DNA of 64,000 nt from Pigmentiphaga litoralis (GTDB taxonomy: Bacteria; Pseudomonadota; Gammaproteobacteria; Burkholderiales; Burkholderiaceae_B). Each line of letters begins with the position of its first letter. Position 1 is the stretch's first letter. The translations under genes and the position numbers were made by a program. Below the pieces are notes generated by a model, which saw nothing but the letters and a program-made list of their open reading frames with translations, was not told the DNA's origin and made no database searches. The DNA is taken from the NCBI RefSeq assembly GCF_014651835.1, contig NZ_BMXQ01000001.1, positions 1,936,801 to 2,000,800 of the forward strand. Reading direction: 5' to 3'. Shown here in pieces: positions 10,610 through 18,230 of this stretch.

Positions 10610-11794
10610 ATGCCCACCCTTTCCCGCGTTTCCCGCGCTGTTGCCGGCGCCTGTGTCTGCCTTGGCCTGAACGCAGGGCTCATGGCCACGGCGCAGGCCG
10701 ACGTCAAGATCGGCTTTCTTGGCACCTTGTCGGGTCCTGGCGGCACGCTGGGCCAGGACCAGTACGACGGCTTCATGCTTGGCATTGCGAAAGCCGGCGG
10801 CAAGCTGGGCGGGCAAGCGGTGCAGGTCATCAAGGAAGACGATCAGCTCAAGCCCGAGATCGGACGCCAGGCCGTCAAGAAGCTGCTCGAACGCGACAAG
10901 GTCGCGGTCATTACCGGCATGAGCTTTTCGAATGTCCTGATGGCGGTGGTGCGCGACGTCGTGAACAGCGGCACGGTCCTGATCAGCAGCAATGCCGGGC
11001 CCAGCCAGCTGGCCGGCGACCAGTGCTCGCCACTCTATTTTTCGACCTCGTGGCAGAACGACCAGCAGCACGAAGCCATGGGCAAGTACGCGCAGGACAA
11101 GGGCTATCGGCGCATCGCGATCATGGCGCCCAACTACCAGGCCGGCAAGGAAGCGTTGATCGGCTTCAAGCGCTACTTCAAGGGCGAGATCCTGAGCGAG
11201 ACCTACACCCAGGTGAACCAGCCCGACTACTCGGTCGAGATCACCCAGCTCCAGACGCAAAAGCCCGACGCCGTCTTCATTTTCTACCCCGGCGGCATGG
11301 GCGTGAACTTCGTCAAGCAATATCAGCAGGCTGGCATGCTGGGGAAAACCCCACTGCTGTCCGGATCGACCGTGGATGGGACCACCTTGCCTGCGTTGAA
11401 GGACATTGCGCTGGGCGTCATGTCGGCAGGACCGTGGTCACCCGACCTGCCGAACGCGGCCAACAAGACCTTCGTGACCGACTTCCAGAAAACGTATAAC
11501 CGCATCCCTTCTGCGTATGCGGCCTATGGCTATGACGCGGCGCTGGCGCTCGACGCCGCGCTGAAAACCACGGGCGGCAAGGCGGACGGCAAGACCTTGT
11601 CGGCCGCGCTGGCCAAGACCACCTTCCCGTCGGTGCGCGGCGGTTTCCGTTTCAACAACAACCACTTCCCCGTGTCCAACTATTACGCGTTCGAGGTGGT
11701 GCGCGACGCGAGCGGGACGGTTAATCTTGCCACTCGCTCGACCGTCTTCCCGGACCACCAGGATCCCTACCACGCCTCCTGCACCCTTCCCTGA
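10610..11794 (+). CDS. LIV-type ABC transporter substrate-binding protein (copy 1)
   Basis: Periplasmic binding protein of 394 residues with a Sec signal peptide ending near AQA at residue 27. It has the type I periplasmic-binding fold typical of branched-chain amino acid and aromatic carboxylate receptors (ADVKIGFLGTLSGPGG, GQDQYDGFML). It is a close paralogue of the next gene, sharing long stretches such as YTQVNQPDYSVEI and FYPGGMGVNF. The aromatic catabolic context suggests an aromatic acid ligand rather than an amino acid. It starts an operon that includes permeases and ATPases at 13.9-17.3 kb. Confidence 0.9.
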   Translation: MPTLSRVSRAVAGACVCLGLNAGLMATAQADVKIGFLGTLSGPGGTLGQDQYDGFMLGIAKAGGKLGGQAVQVIKEDDQLKPEIGRQAVKKLLERDKVAVITGMSFSNVLMAVVRDVVNSGTVLISSNAGPSQLAGDQCSPLYFSTSWQNDQQHEAMGKYAQDKGYRRIAIMAPNYQAGKEALIGFKRYFKGEILSETYTQVNQPDYSVEITQLQTQKPDAVFIFYPGGMGVNFVKQYQQAGMLGKTPLLSGSTVDGTTLPALKDIALGVMSAGPWSPDLPNAANKTFVTDFQKTYNRIPSAYAAYGYDAALALDAALKTTGGKADGKTLSAALAKTTFPSVRGGFRFNNNHFPVSNYYAFEVVRDASGTVNLATRSTVFPDHQDPYHASCTLP

Positions 11795-11855
11795 CCCGAT
11801 TTTCGCCGCACCCCACCGTCCGGGCCCGTCCCGGACGCCACTACCCGGAGCACGC

Positions 11856-13025
11856 ATGAAAACCGTAAAACTGATCGCCATCGCCTCTTTGATGCAGGCT
11901 TCGCTTGCCGCCGCCGCCCTGGCCGCCCCCGTCAAGATCGGCTTCATCTCGACCTTCTCGGGCCCCGGCTCGGTGCTGGGCCAGGACCAGTACGACGGCT
12001 TCATGCTTGCGGTCGAACAGGGCAAGGGCAAGCTCGGCGATACCGACATCGAGATCGTCAAGGAAGACGACCAGATGAAGCCGGAAGTCGGCGTGCAGAT
12101 CGCGCGTCAGATGCTGCAGCGGGACAAGGTTGCGATCGTGACCGGCGTCATCTATTCGAACGTCATGATGGCCATCCATCGTCCGATCACCAGCGGCGAA
12201 GTGTTCTTCATCGGCTCGAACGCCGGCCCGACGCCCGTCACCGGCAAGGGCTGCTCGCCGTACTTCTTCTCGACCTCGTGGAACAACGACCAGCTGCATG
12301 AAGCCGGTGGCGAGCTCACGAACAAGATGGGCTTCAAGAACGTGTACCTGATGGCCGCCAACTACCAGGCCGGCAAGGATGCACTGGAAGGCTTCAAGCG
12401 CACCTACAAAGGCAAGGTGATCGGCGAGACCTATACGCAGGTCAACCAGCCCGACTACTCGGTTGAAATCGCCAACCTGGCCGCGGCCAAGCCCGACGCC
12501 ATCTATGTGTTCTATCCCGGCGGCATGGGCGTGAACTTCACCAAGCAATACCAGCAGGCCGGCCTGTCGACCAAGATCCCCATGCTGTCCAGCTCGACCA
12601 TCGACGGCTCCACCTTGCCCGCGCTGCAGGAAGCCGCCCTGGGCGCCGTGACCAGCTCGTCGTACTCGCCCGACCTGGACAACCCGGCCAACAAGCAGTT
12701 TGCCGAGGCTTATCGCAAAAAGTACAACCGCGAACCGTCGCTCTACGCCGCCCAGTCGTATGACGCCGCCCGCCTGCTTGCCTCGGCCCTGAAAAAGACC
12801 AACGGCAACGTGGCCGACAAGCAGGCCTTCCGCGCCGCGCTCAAGACTGCGGACTTCCAGTCGGTGCGGGGCTACTTTGCCTACAACACCAACCAGTTCC
12901 CGATCGCCCCGTTCTACCGCGTCGACGTGGTCAAGGGCGCCGACGGCAAGGTGGCGTTCGCAACCAAAGGCACGACCTTCGAGCGCAGCAAGGATTCGTA
13001 CGCCAGCCAGTGCGAGATGAAATAA
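11856..13025 (+). CDS. LIV-type ABC transporter substrate-binding protein (copy 2)
   Basis: Protein of 389 residues with a signal peptide (KLIAIASLMQASLAAAALAA). The start at 11856 is chosen because GGAG lies six bases upstream and it begins the signal peptide; a frame from 11727 overlaps copy 1 and is not credible. It is clearly related to the preceding gene along its whole length, so the pair arose by tandem duplication. Two receptors feeding one set of permeases would broaden the ligand range. A third relative is encoded at 33.9-35.1 kb. Confidence 0.9.
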   Translation: MKTVKLIAIASLMQASLAAAALAAPVKIGFISTFSGPGSVLGQDQYDGFMLAVEQGKGKLGDTDIEIVKEDDQMKPEVGVQIARQMLQRDKVAIVTGVIYSNVMMAIHRPITSGEVFFIGSNAGPTPVTGKGCSPYFFSTSWNNDQLHEAGGELTNKMGFKNVYLMAANYQAGKDALEGFKRTYKGKVIGETYTQVNQPDYSVEIANLAAAKPDAIYVFYPGGMGVNFTKQYQQAGLSTKIPMLSSSTIDGSTLPALQEAALGAVTSSSYSPDLDNPANKQFAEAYRKKYNREPSLYAAQSYDAARLLASALKKTNGNVADKQAFRAALKTADFQSVRGYFAYNTNQFPIAPFYRVDVVKGADGKVAFATKGTTFERSKDSYASQCEMK

Positions 13026-13028
13026 ACG

Positions 13029-13928
13029 ATGGGGACCGCGCCTTACGCTCACTACTCCCCTGAAGATCTCGACCGGCAATACAACGCGAGGGCAACTGTC
13101 GATGACCTCGCGCCCATCCTTGCGCGTTACGCCGAGGAAAGCCGGGCCGCGCGCGAGACCTTGACATGCCACACGGGCGTGGCCTACGGGCCGCATCCGG
13201 ACGAGACGCTCGATATCTTCCCGGCGACGCAGCCGGGCAGTCCGGTGCTGATCTTCGTGCATGGCGGCTACTGGCGCGCGCTGACGAAAGACGAGTCGTC
13301 TTTCATGGCGCCCGCCTTCGTCGACGCCGGGGCGACGGTGGTCGCCGTCAACTATTCGCTGGCGCCGGGGGCATCGCTGGACGAGATCGTCCGCCAGTGC
13401 CGCGCGGCCCTGGCCTGGGTCGTGCACGAGATCCATCGCTACCACGGCGACCCTGGCCAGATCCACATCGCCGGCAGTTCGGCGGGGGGCCATCTGGTCG
13501 GCATGCTGCTGGCCAGCGGATGGCAGGCCGACTTTGGCATTGCGCCGGACACGGTCAAGAGTGCGACGCCGGTCAGCGGCCTGTTCGACCTCGAGCCCCT
13601 GATTGACACCCACGTGAACGCCTGGGTCCATCTGGATGCGGAATCGGCGGCACGGCTCAGCCCGCTGCAGCACCTGCCCGAACAAGGCTGTCCGCTGATC
13701 GTCTCGTACGGCGAAACGGAAACGGCCGAGTTCGCGCGCCAGAGCCGGCAGTATCTGGACGCGTGGCGCCACCGGGGCTTCCCGGCCCGGTACATCGACA
13801 TGCCCGGCACCAACCACTTCGACGTCATCCTGCACCTGGCCGACCCGGCCTCGCCCCTGACCCTTGCGGTGTTTGCCGCGATGGGCATCGGCCCGGCGTC
13901 CGCTCCTTCTGCCGAGAGACCCTCCTGA
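13029..13928 (+). CDS. Alpha/beta hydrolase, arylformamidase-like
   Basis: Protein of 299 residues starting three bases after the binding-protein stop. The N-terminus has the LDRQYNAR signature of eukaryote-like kynurenine formamidases. The oxyanion motif HGGYW, nucleophile elbow GSSAGGH and a C-terminal NHFD histidine are all present, so it should be an active serine hydrolase. Known relatives hydrolyse N-formylkynurenine or related aryl formamides. Being inside a LIV transporter operon next to 3-hydroxyanthranilate dioxygenase fits removal of a formyl group from an imported or upstream formylated aminoaryl compound; an ester substrate is possible. Confidence 0.8.
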   Translation: MGTAPYAHYSPEDLDRQYNARATVDDLAPILARYAEESRAARETLTCHTGVAYGPHPDETLDIFPATQPGSPVLIFVHGGYWRALTKDESSFMAPAFVDAGATVVAVNYSLAPGASLDEIVRQCRAALAWVVHEIHRYHGDPGQIHIAGSSAGGHLVGMLLASGWQADFGIAPDTVKSATPVSGLFDLEPLIDTHVNAWVHLDAESAARLSPLQHLPEQGCPLIVSYGETETAEFARQSRQYLDAWRHRGFPARYIDMPGTNHFDVILHLADPASPLTLAVFAAMGIGPASAPSAERPS

Positions 13929-13929
13929 C

Positions 13930-14850
13930 ATGTCCGCGACCCTCTTTTTTGCCCAGGCGCTGAACGGCATCCAGCTCGGCGTCCTGCTGTTCCTGCTCGC
14001 CGCCGGCCTGACCCTGGTGTTCGGGATCATGAACTTCGTGAACCTGGCCCACGGCTCGCTCTACATGATGGGCGCCTTCATTGCCGCCACCCTTTACAAC
14101 CACACCGGGTCGTTCCTGCTGTCGGCGGTGGGCGTGGTGGTCGCGATGATCGCGATCGGCTTCCTGCTCGATCGCATCGCCCTGTCGCGGCTCTACGACC
14201 GCGACCACCTGGATCAGGTGCTGGCCACCTTCGGCATGATCCTGTTCTTCAATGAACTGACCCGCATCATCTGGGGCCCGTCGCCCTACAACATGCAGGT
14301 GCCGCCCATGCTGGAAGGCACCATCGACCTGTTCGGCATCGCGTATCCGCTGTATCGCTTCATGATCATCGTGGTCGGACTGGTGGTGGCCGCGGGCTGC
14401 TATCTGCTGATCCACAAGACGCGGATCGGCATGCTGATCCGCGCCGGGTCGTCAAACCGCATGATGGTCGGCGCGCTGGGCGTGAACATCCGCATGCTGA
14501 ACACCCTGCTGTTCTGCCTGGGCGCGGCGCTGGCCGGCATTGCCGGATTGATGGCCGGTCCGATCCTGTCGGTGCAGACCGGCATGGGCGAACCGGTGCT
14601 GATCCTGACCATGGTGGTGATCGTGATCGGCGGCATCGGCTCGGTGCGCGGCGCCTTCCTGGCCGCCCTCATCGTCGGTGTGGTCGACACCCTGGGCCGC
14701 TCCATGCTGCCGTGGATCCTGCGCGAAGTGCTGTCGCCGTCCGCTGCCAACGCCGCCGGTCCGGCCATCGCGTCGATGCTCATCTACGTGATGATGGCGC
14801 TCATTCTTGCCCTGCGTCCGCAAGGCCTCTTCCCTGTACGTCACGGCTAG
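13930..14850 (+). CDS. LIV-type ABC transporter permease (LivH family)
   Basis: Integral membrane protein of 306 residues with about eight hydrophobic segments; the typical N-terminal GLTLVFGIMNFVNLAHGSLYMMGAF and the C-terminal coupling region GGIGSVRGAFLAALIVGVVDTLGR of LivH are visible. It forms the translocation path with the next gene product. The ATG at 13930 lies one base beyond the hydrolase stop. Transport of branched-chain amino acids is the founding activity, but clustering with aromatic catabolic genes makes aromatic carboxylates more likely. Confidence 0.92.
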   Translation: MSATLFFAQALNGIQLGVLLFLLAAGLTLVFGIMNFVNLAHGSLYMMGAFIAATLYNHTGSFLLSAVGVVVAMIAIGFLLDRIALSRLYDRDHLDQVLATFGMILFFNELTRIIWGPSPYNMQVPPMLEGTIDLFGIAYPLYRFMIIVVGLVVAAGCYLLIHKTRIGMLIRAGSSNRMMVGALGVNIRMLNTLLFCLGAALAGIAGLMAGPILSVQTGMGEPVLILTMVVIVIGGIGSVRGAFLAALIVGVVDTLGRSMLPWILREVLSPSAANAAGPAIASMLIYVMMALILALRPQGLFPVRHG

Positions 14851-14858
14851 GAGCCGAT

Positions 14859-15794
14859 GTGAAGATGACTCCCCGCACGATAGCCACCGTGCTGATCCTG
14901 CTGTTCCTGGGCTGCGTGCCCCTCTATGCGCAGATCGCCGGTGAACCGTTCTACCTTGCTCTGTTCGGGCGCGTGCTGGTCTACGCGATTGCCGCCGTGT
15001 CGCTCAACCTGCTGTTGGGGTATGGCGGCCTGGTCAGTTTCGGCCATGCTCTCTTCCTGGGGCTGGGTGCGTATTCGGTCGGCATCCTGAGCCACCACGG
15101 CATCGACAATGGCTGGCTGCACGTGCTGGCCGCCATCGTCGTCTGCGGCGTCGTGGGCCTGATCAGCGGCGCCGTGGTGCTGCGCACGACCGGCATCGCC
15201 TTCATCATGATCACGCTGGCGTTCGCGCAGATGTTCTATTTCCTGACCGTCAGCCTGAACGAGTACGGCGGCGACGACGGCATGTCGATCTTCCAGGGCG
15301 GCAATTTCGGCATCGTGAAACTGGACGATCCGCTCGCGCTGTACTACACCAGCTTCGTGCTGCTGCTGGTGCTGCTGTTCGCCATGCACAAGCTGATCGG
15401 CTCGCGCTTTGGCATGGTGATCCGCGGCACGCAGACCAACGAACGCCGCATGAAGGCCATGGGCTTTGCGCCCCTGCCCTACAAGCTGACCGCCTATGTG
15501 CTGTCGGCCATCGTGTGCGGCCTGGCCGGCGTGCTGATCGCCAACCTGACGCTGTACATCTCGCCGTCCTACCTGGCGTGGACCACGTCCGGCGAACTGG
15601 TGGTGATGGTCGTGCTGGGCGGCCTCGGCACCCTGATGGGACCGGTCGCCGGGGCGGTTGCCTTCCTGATCATGGAAGAAGTGCTCAAGGCCTGGACCGA
15701 ACACTGGATGCTGGTGCTTGGCTTCATCATCGTCGTGATCGTCATGGTGTCGCGCCGCGGCATCATCGGCAATCTGCCAGGAGACTCCCGATGA
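14859..15794 (+). CDS. LIV-type ABC transporter permease (LivM family)
   Basis: Second membrane subunit, about 311 residues, with LivM landmarks GYGGLVSFGHALFLGLGAYSVG and VVMVVLGGLGTLMGPVAGA. Two starts are plausible: GTG 14859, five bases after GGAG, or ATG 14865, eleven bases after; they differ by two residues. A longer frame from 14712 overlaps the previous gene and is not used. The stop overlaps the start of the next ATPase gene (ATGA). It pairs with the LivH-like protein. Confidence 0.9.
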   Translation: MKMTPRTIATVLILLFLGCVPLYAQIAGEPFYLALFGRVLVYAIAAVSLNLLLGYGGLVSFGHALFLGLGAYSVGILSHHGIDNGWLHVLAAIVVCGVVGLISGAVVLRTTGIAFIMITLAFAQMFYFLTVSLNEYGGDDGMSIFQGGNFGIVKLDDPLALYYTSFVLLLVLLFAMHKLIGSRFGMVIRGTQTNERRMKAMGFAPLPYKLTAYVLSAIVCGLAGVLIANLTLYISPSYLAWTTSGELVVMVVLGGLGTLMGPVAGAVAFLIMEEVLKAWTEHWMLVLGFIIVVIVMVSRRGIIGNLPGDSR

Positions 15795-16570
15795 CATTGC
15801 TTCGTGCAGATCATCTGATCAAACGCTACGGCGGCCTGACCGTGACCGACGACGTGTCCATGACTGTCAATGCGGGCGAGATCCACGCCGTGATCGGCCC
15901 GAACGGCGCCGGCAAGACCACCCTGATCGGCCAGCTGAGCGGCGAGATCAAGTCCAATTCCGGCACCATCACCTTCGACGGCAACGACATCACCAACCTG
16001 CCGATCGAGCAGCGCGTGCGCCGCGGGCTGGCGCGGTCCTACCAGATCACGTCGGTGTTTCCGGATTTCACGGCCCTGCAGAACGTCGCCCTGGCGGTGC
16101 AGGCGCAGCGCGGCCACAGCTTCCGGTTCTGGCAGCCCACCACCGTGGCCCGTGAGCTGAACGAACCGGCGCAGCACGCGCTGGACATGGTGGGCCTGGC
16201 GTCCCGCGCCCACACGCGTGTCGGCGACATGGCGCACGGCGAACACCGGCAACTGGAACTGGCCATGGCCCTGGCGTGCGAGCCGCGCATGCTGCTGCTG
16301 GACGAGCCCATGGCGGGCATGAGCCAGCGCGAATCCGAAACCATGACCGAACTGCTGCTGCGCCTGCGCGGCAAGTACGCCATGCTGCTGGTCGAGCACG
16401 ACATGGAAGCCGTGTTCGCGCTGTCGGACTGCATTACCGTGCTGGTGTACGGCAAGAAAATCGCCAGCGGCACCCCCGACGAGATCCGCCGCAACGAAGA
16501 CGTCAAGACCGCCTATCTGGGCGACGAAGACGACGACCTTGCGGTCCACCCTGCCGCCCAGGAGGCCTGA
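15791..16570 (+). CDS. LIV-type ABC transporter ATPase (LivG family)
   Basis: Protein of 259 residues. Walker A GPNGAGKTT, the LivG-type signature MAHGEHRQLE in place of LSGGQ, Walker B MLLLDEP and switch LVEHDME are all visible. The start overlaps the permease stop, while a longer frame from 15515 is a shadow. The C-terminus is acidic (GDEDDDLA). It forms a heterodimeric motor with the LivF-like subunit that starts two bases after its stop codon. Confidence 0.93.
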   Translation: MTLLRADHLIKRYGGLTVTDDVSMTVNAGEIHAVIGPNGAGKTTLIGQLSGEIKSNSGTITFDGNDITNLPIEQRVRRGLARSYQITSVFPDFTALQNVALAVQAQRGHSFRFWQPTTVARELNEPAQHALDMVGLASRAHTRVGDMAHGEHRQLELAMALACEPRMLLLDEPMAGMSQRESETMTELLLRLRGKYAMLLVEHDMEAVFALSDCITVLVYGKKIASGTPDEIRRNEDVKTAYLGDEDDDLAVHPAAQEA

Positions 16571-16571
16571 C

Positions 16572-17282
16572 ATGGCACTGCTCGAAGTCGACGACATTGC
16601 CGCCAGCTACGGCAACAGCCAGGTCCTGTTCCACATGGGCCTGAAAATCGAAGAAGGTGAATTCGTCACCCTGCTGGGCCGCAACGGCATGGGCAAGACC
16701 ACCACCGTCAAGACCATCATGGGCCTGATGTCGCCGTCACGCGGCACCATCCGCTTCGACGGCAAGCCCATCCACAAGGAACCGTCGTACCGCGTCGCGC
16801 GCTTCGGCGTCGGCCTGGTGCCCGAAGGCCGCCACATCTTCCCCAACCTGTCGGTGCACGAAAACCTGGTCGCCACGGCCCACAATGGCTTGAAGCAGGC
16901 CAATCCGTGGACGGTGGAACGGGTGTATCAGCTCTTTCCCCGCCTGCAGGAACGGCAAAAGAACCTGGGCGCGCACCTGTCCGGCGGCGAACAGCAAATG
17001 CTGGCGATTTCCCGGGCGCTGCTGACCAATCCCAAGCTGATCATCCTGGACGAGGCCACCGAAGGCCTGGCCCCCCTGATCCGCGCCGAGATCTGGTCCT
17101 GCCTGCAGACGCTGAAGAACGAAGGCCTGGCCATTTTGTGCATCGACAAGAACCTGGGCCCGCTGCTGCGCACCGCCGACCGGCACTACATCATCGAGAA
17201 AGGGCAGATCGCGTGGAACGGCACGTCGGACGCGTTCCGCAGGGATGCAGAGTCGTTGCGGGGGTATTTGAGCGCGGCGTGA
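16572..17282 (+). CDS. LIV-type ABC transporter ATPase (LivF family)
   Basis: Protein of 236 residues with Walker A GRNGMGKTT, signature LSGGEQQM and Walker B LIILDEA, the usual LivF pattern. It completes the transporter (two binding proteins, two permeases, two ATPases) and ends the operon. Two small GC hairpins follow at about 17284-17312 and may help termination. Compare the LivF copy at 30.4-31.1 kb, where the Walker A lysine is an arginine. Confidence 0.93.
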   Translation: MALLEVDDIAASYGNSQVLFHMGLKIEEGEFVTLLGRNGMGKTTTVKTIMGLMSPSRGTIRFDGKPIHKEPSYRVARFGVGLVPEGRHIFPNLSVHENLVATAHNGLKQANPWTVERVYQLFPRLQERQKNLGAHLSGGEQQMLAISRALLTNPKLIILDEATEGLAPLIRAEIWSCLQTLKNEGLAILCIDKNLGPLLRTADRHYIIEKGQIAWNGTSDAFRRDAESLRGYLSAA

Positions 17283-17315
17283 TGCAGGGACAACCTGCGA
17301 CGGGTCACCCGTGAT

Positions 17316-17822
17316 TCATTCGACCGCTTTCGCTTCGCCCGCCAGGTGCAATGCCGAGTCAACCAGCGCCTGGGACAAGCGGTAGCCATGACGCCGAAGC
17401 CGGTCAAGCGATGGACCGATTAGGTCTATGGCGCCAACTCGTTTGGCCTGCAGAAGCAAACCAAGCACGCCGTACACGGGAATCGCGAGCTTGCGAGCAT
17501 GTTGGCGCCCCCGCCGTTCATCGATGAGCACACCACACGCCAACGTGTGCGCCAGACTCAAGGCCTGCGATTCCCCTTCATCTAAGACCTTGATGGCGCC
17601 TGCGTAGATGGCATCGTCGCGATTCGCATGCACCTGTCCATGCGCTTGAACAAAGGTGGCGATTGCGATAGAACCTGGACGAGTGCGGTCAGCCGTCGTC
17701 TCGTCAAGCACCGCCTGGGGAACATGAATACTTTCGAACAACGTGGCGAGCAGTTCGAGTTGATCCGCAATTGCCAGCGCAATCAGCGGACCGGAGTCCG
17801 CTACCACGATCGTCCGGATCAT
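17316..17822 (-). CDS. DUF3368 PIN-like putative toxin
   Basis: Protein of 168 residues starting with the PIN-like motif VVADSGPLIALA and continuing with LDEGESQALSLA and GVLIDERRGRQHA, the pattern of the DUF3368 nuclease-like family. Conserved acidic residues (Asp in ADSG, Glu in DEGE, Asp in LIDE) could bind metal for RNA cleavage. It overlaps the upstream antitoxin-like gene by four bases. Toxin identity is inferred from family pairing, not shown. Local base composition appears less GC-rich than the flanking operons, as expected for an acquired module. Confidence 0.8.
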   Translation of the reverse strand: MIRTIVVADSGPLIALAIADQLELLATLFESIHVPQAVLDETTADRTRPGSIAIATFVQAHGQVHANRDDAIYAGAIKVLDEGESQALSLAHTLACGVLIDERRGRQHARKLAIPVYGVLGLLLQAKRVGAIDLIGPSLDRLRRHGYRLSQALVDSALHLAGEAKAVE

Positions 17823-18160
17823 GCGTTGCGCGGCTTTGTGTCGAACTCGGCCAGTTCCTGTTCAAGTTCTGTCGGGTCGTAGTCAACAACGTCGATTCCT
17901 CGCTCGCTTGCAAACTTCAAAAACTCGGGCAAGGTCATTCGGGCAAGTTTGGCTGCTCGACCTGGCGTGAGGTCACCCGTTCTGAAAAGGCTGATTGCCA
18001 AAGCAGTGTGAACACCGGCTTGCAGCACGTCTTCGGTGAACGGGACGCTTACGAACAACGGTTGACCATGCCGAGTTACCAGGGACAATCGTCCTTCCTC
18101 AGCTTCGCGACTCAGATCACCGGATCGCTCACGTAACTCGCGAATGCTGAACGTTTGCAT
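17819..18160 (-). CDS. Phd-like plus UPF0175 antitoxin
   Basis: Protein of 113 residues from the ATG at 18160, preceded by AAGGTG; a frame to 18193 lacks support. Residues 1-50 look like the Phd/YefM DNA-binding antitoxin fold (FSIRELRERSGDLSREAEEG, RHGQPLFVSVP). Residues 55-105 match the UPF0175 pattern (LAISLFRTGDLTPGRAAKLA, LPEFLKFASERGIDVVDY). It therefore joins two antitoxin modules that are often separate. It should neutralise the DUF3368 protein and repress the operon. Confidence 0.78.
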   Translation of the reverse strand: MQTFSIRELRERSGDLSREAEEGRLSLVTRHGQPLFVSVPFTEDVLQAGVHTALAISLFRTGDLTPGRAAKLARMTLPEFLKFASERGIDVVDYDPTELEQELAEFDTKPRNA

Positions 18161-18182
18161 CGCTTCACCTTGTGTACGCAAA

Positions 18183-18207
18183 ATGGGGAACAAATATAAT
18201 ACCCCAT
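18183..18207. promoter_or_regulatory. Candidate autoregulatory operator of the antitoxin-toxin pair
   Basis: Inverted repeat ATGGGG (18183-18188) and CCCCAT (18202-18207) flank an AT-rich core that contains a TATAAT-like element. It lies 23 bases upstream of the antitoxin start on the minus strand. Placement and symmetry suit binding by the Phd-like domain over the promoter. Confidence 0.55.
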
Positions 18208-18230
18208 CATCGTGGTGACCGTCGGTCGGC

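Noticed and set aside
11841-14030. Minus-strand reading frame of 729 codons opposite the binding protein and hydrolase genes
   Set aside because: Overlaps several well-supported genes and has low-complexity, Arg/Gly/Val-rich composition without a family.
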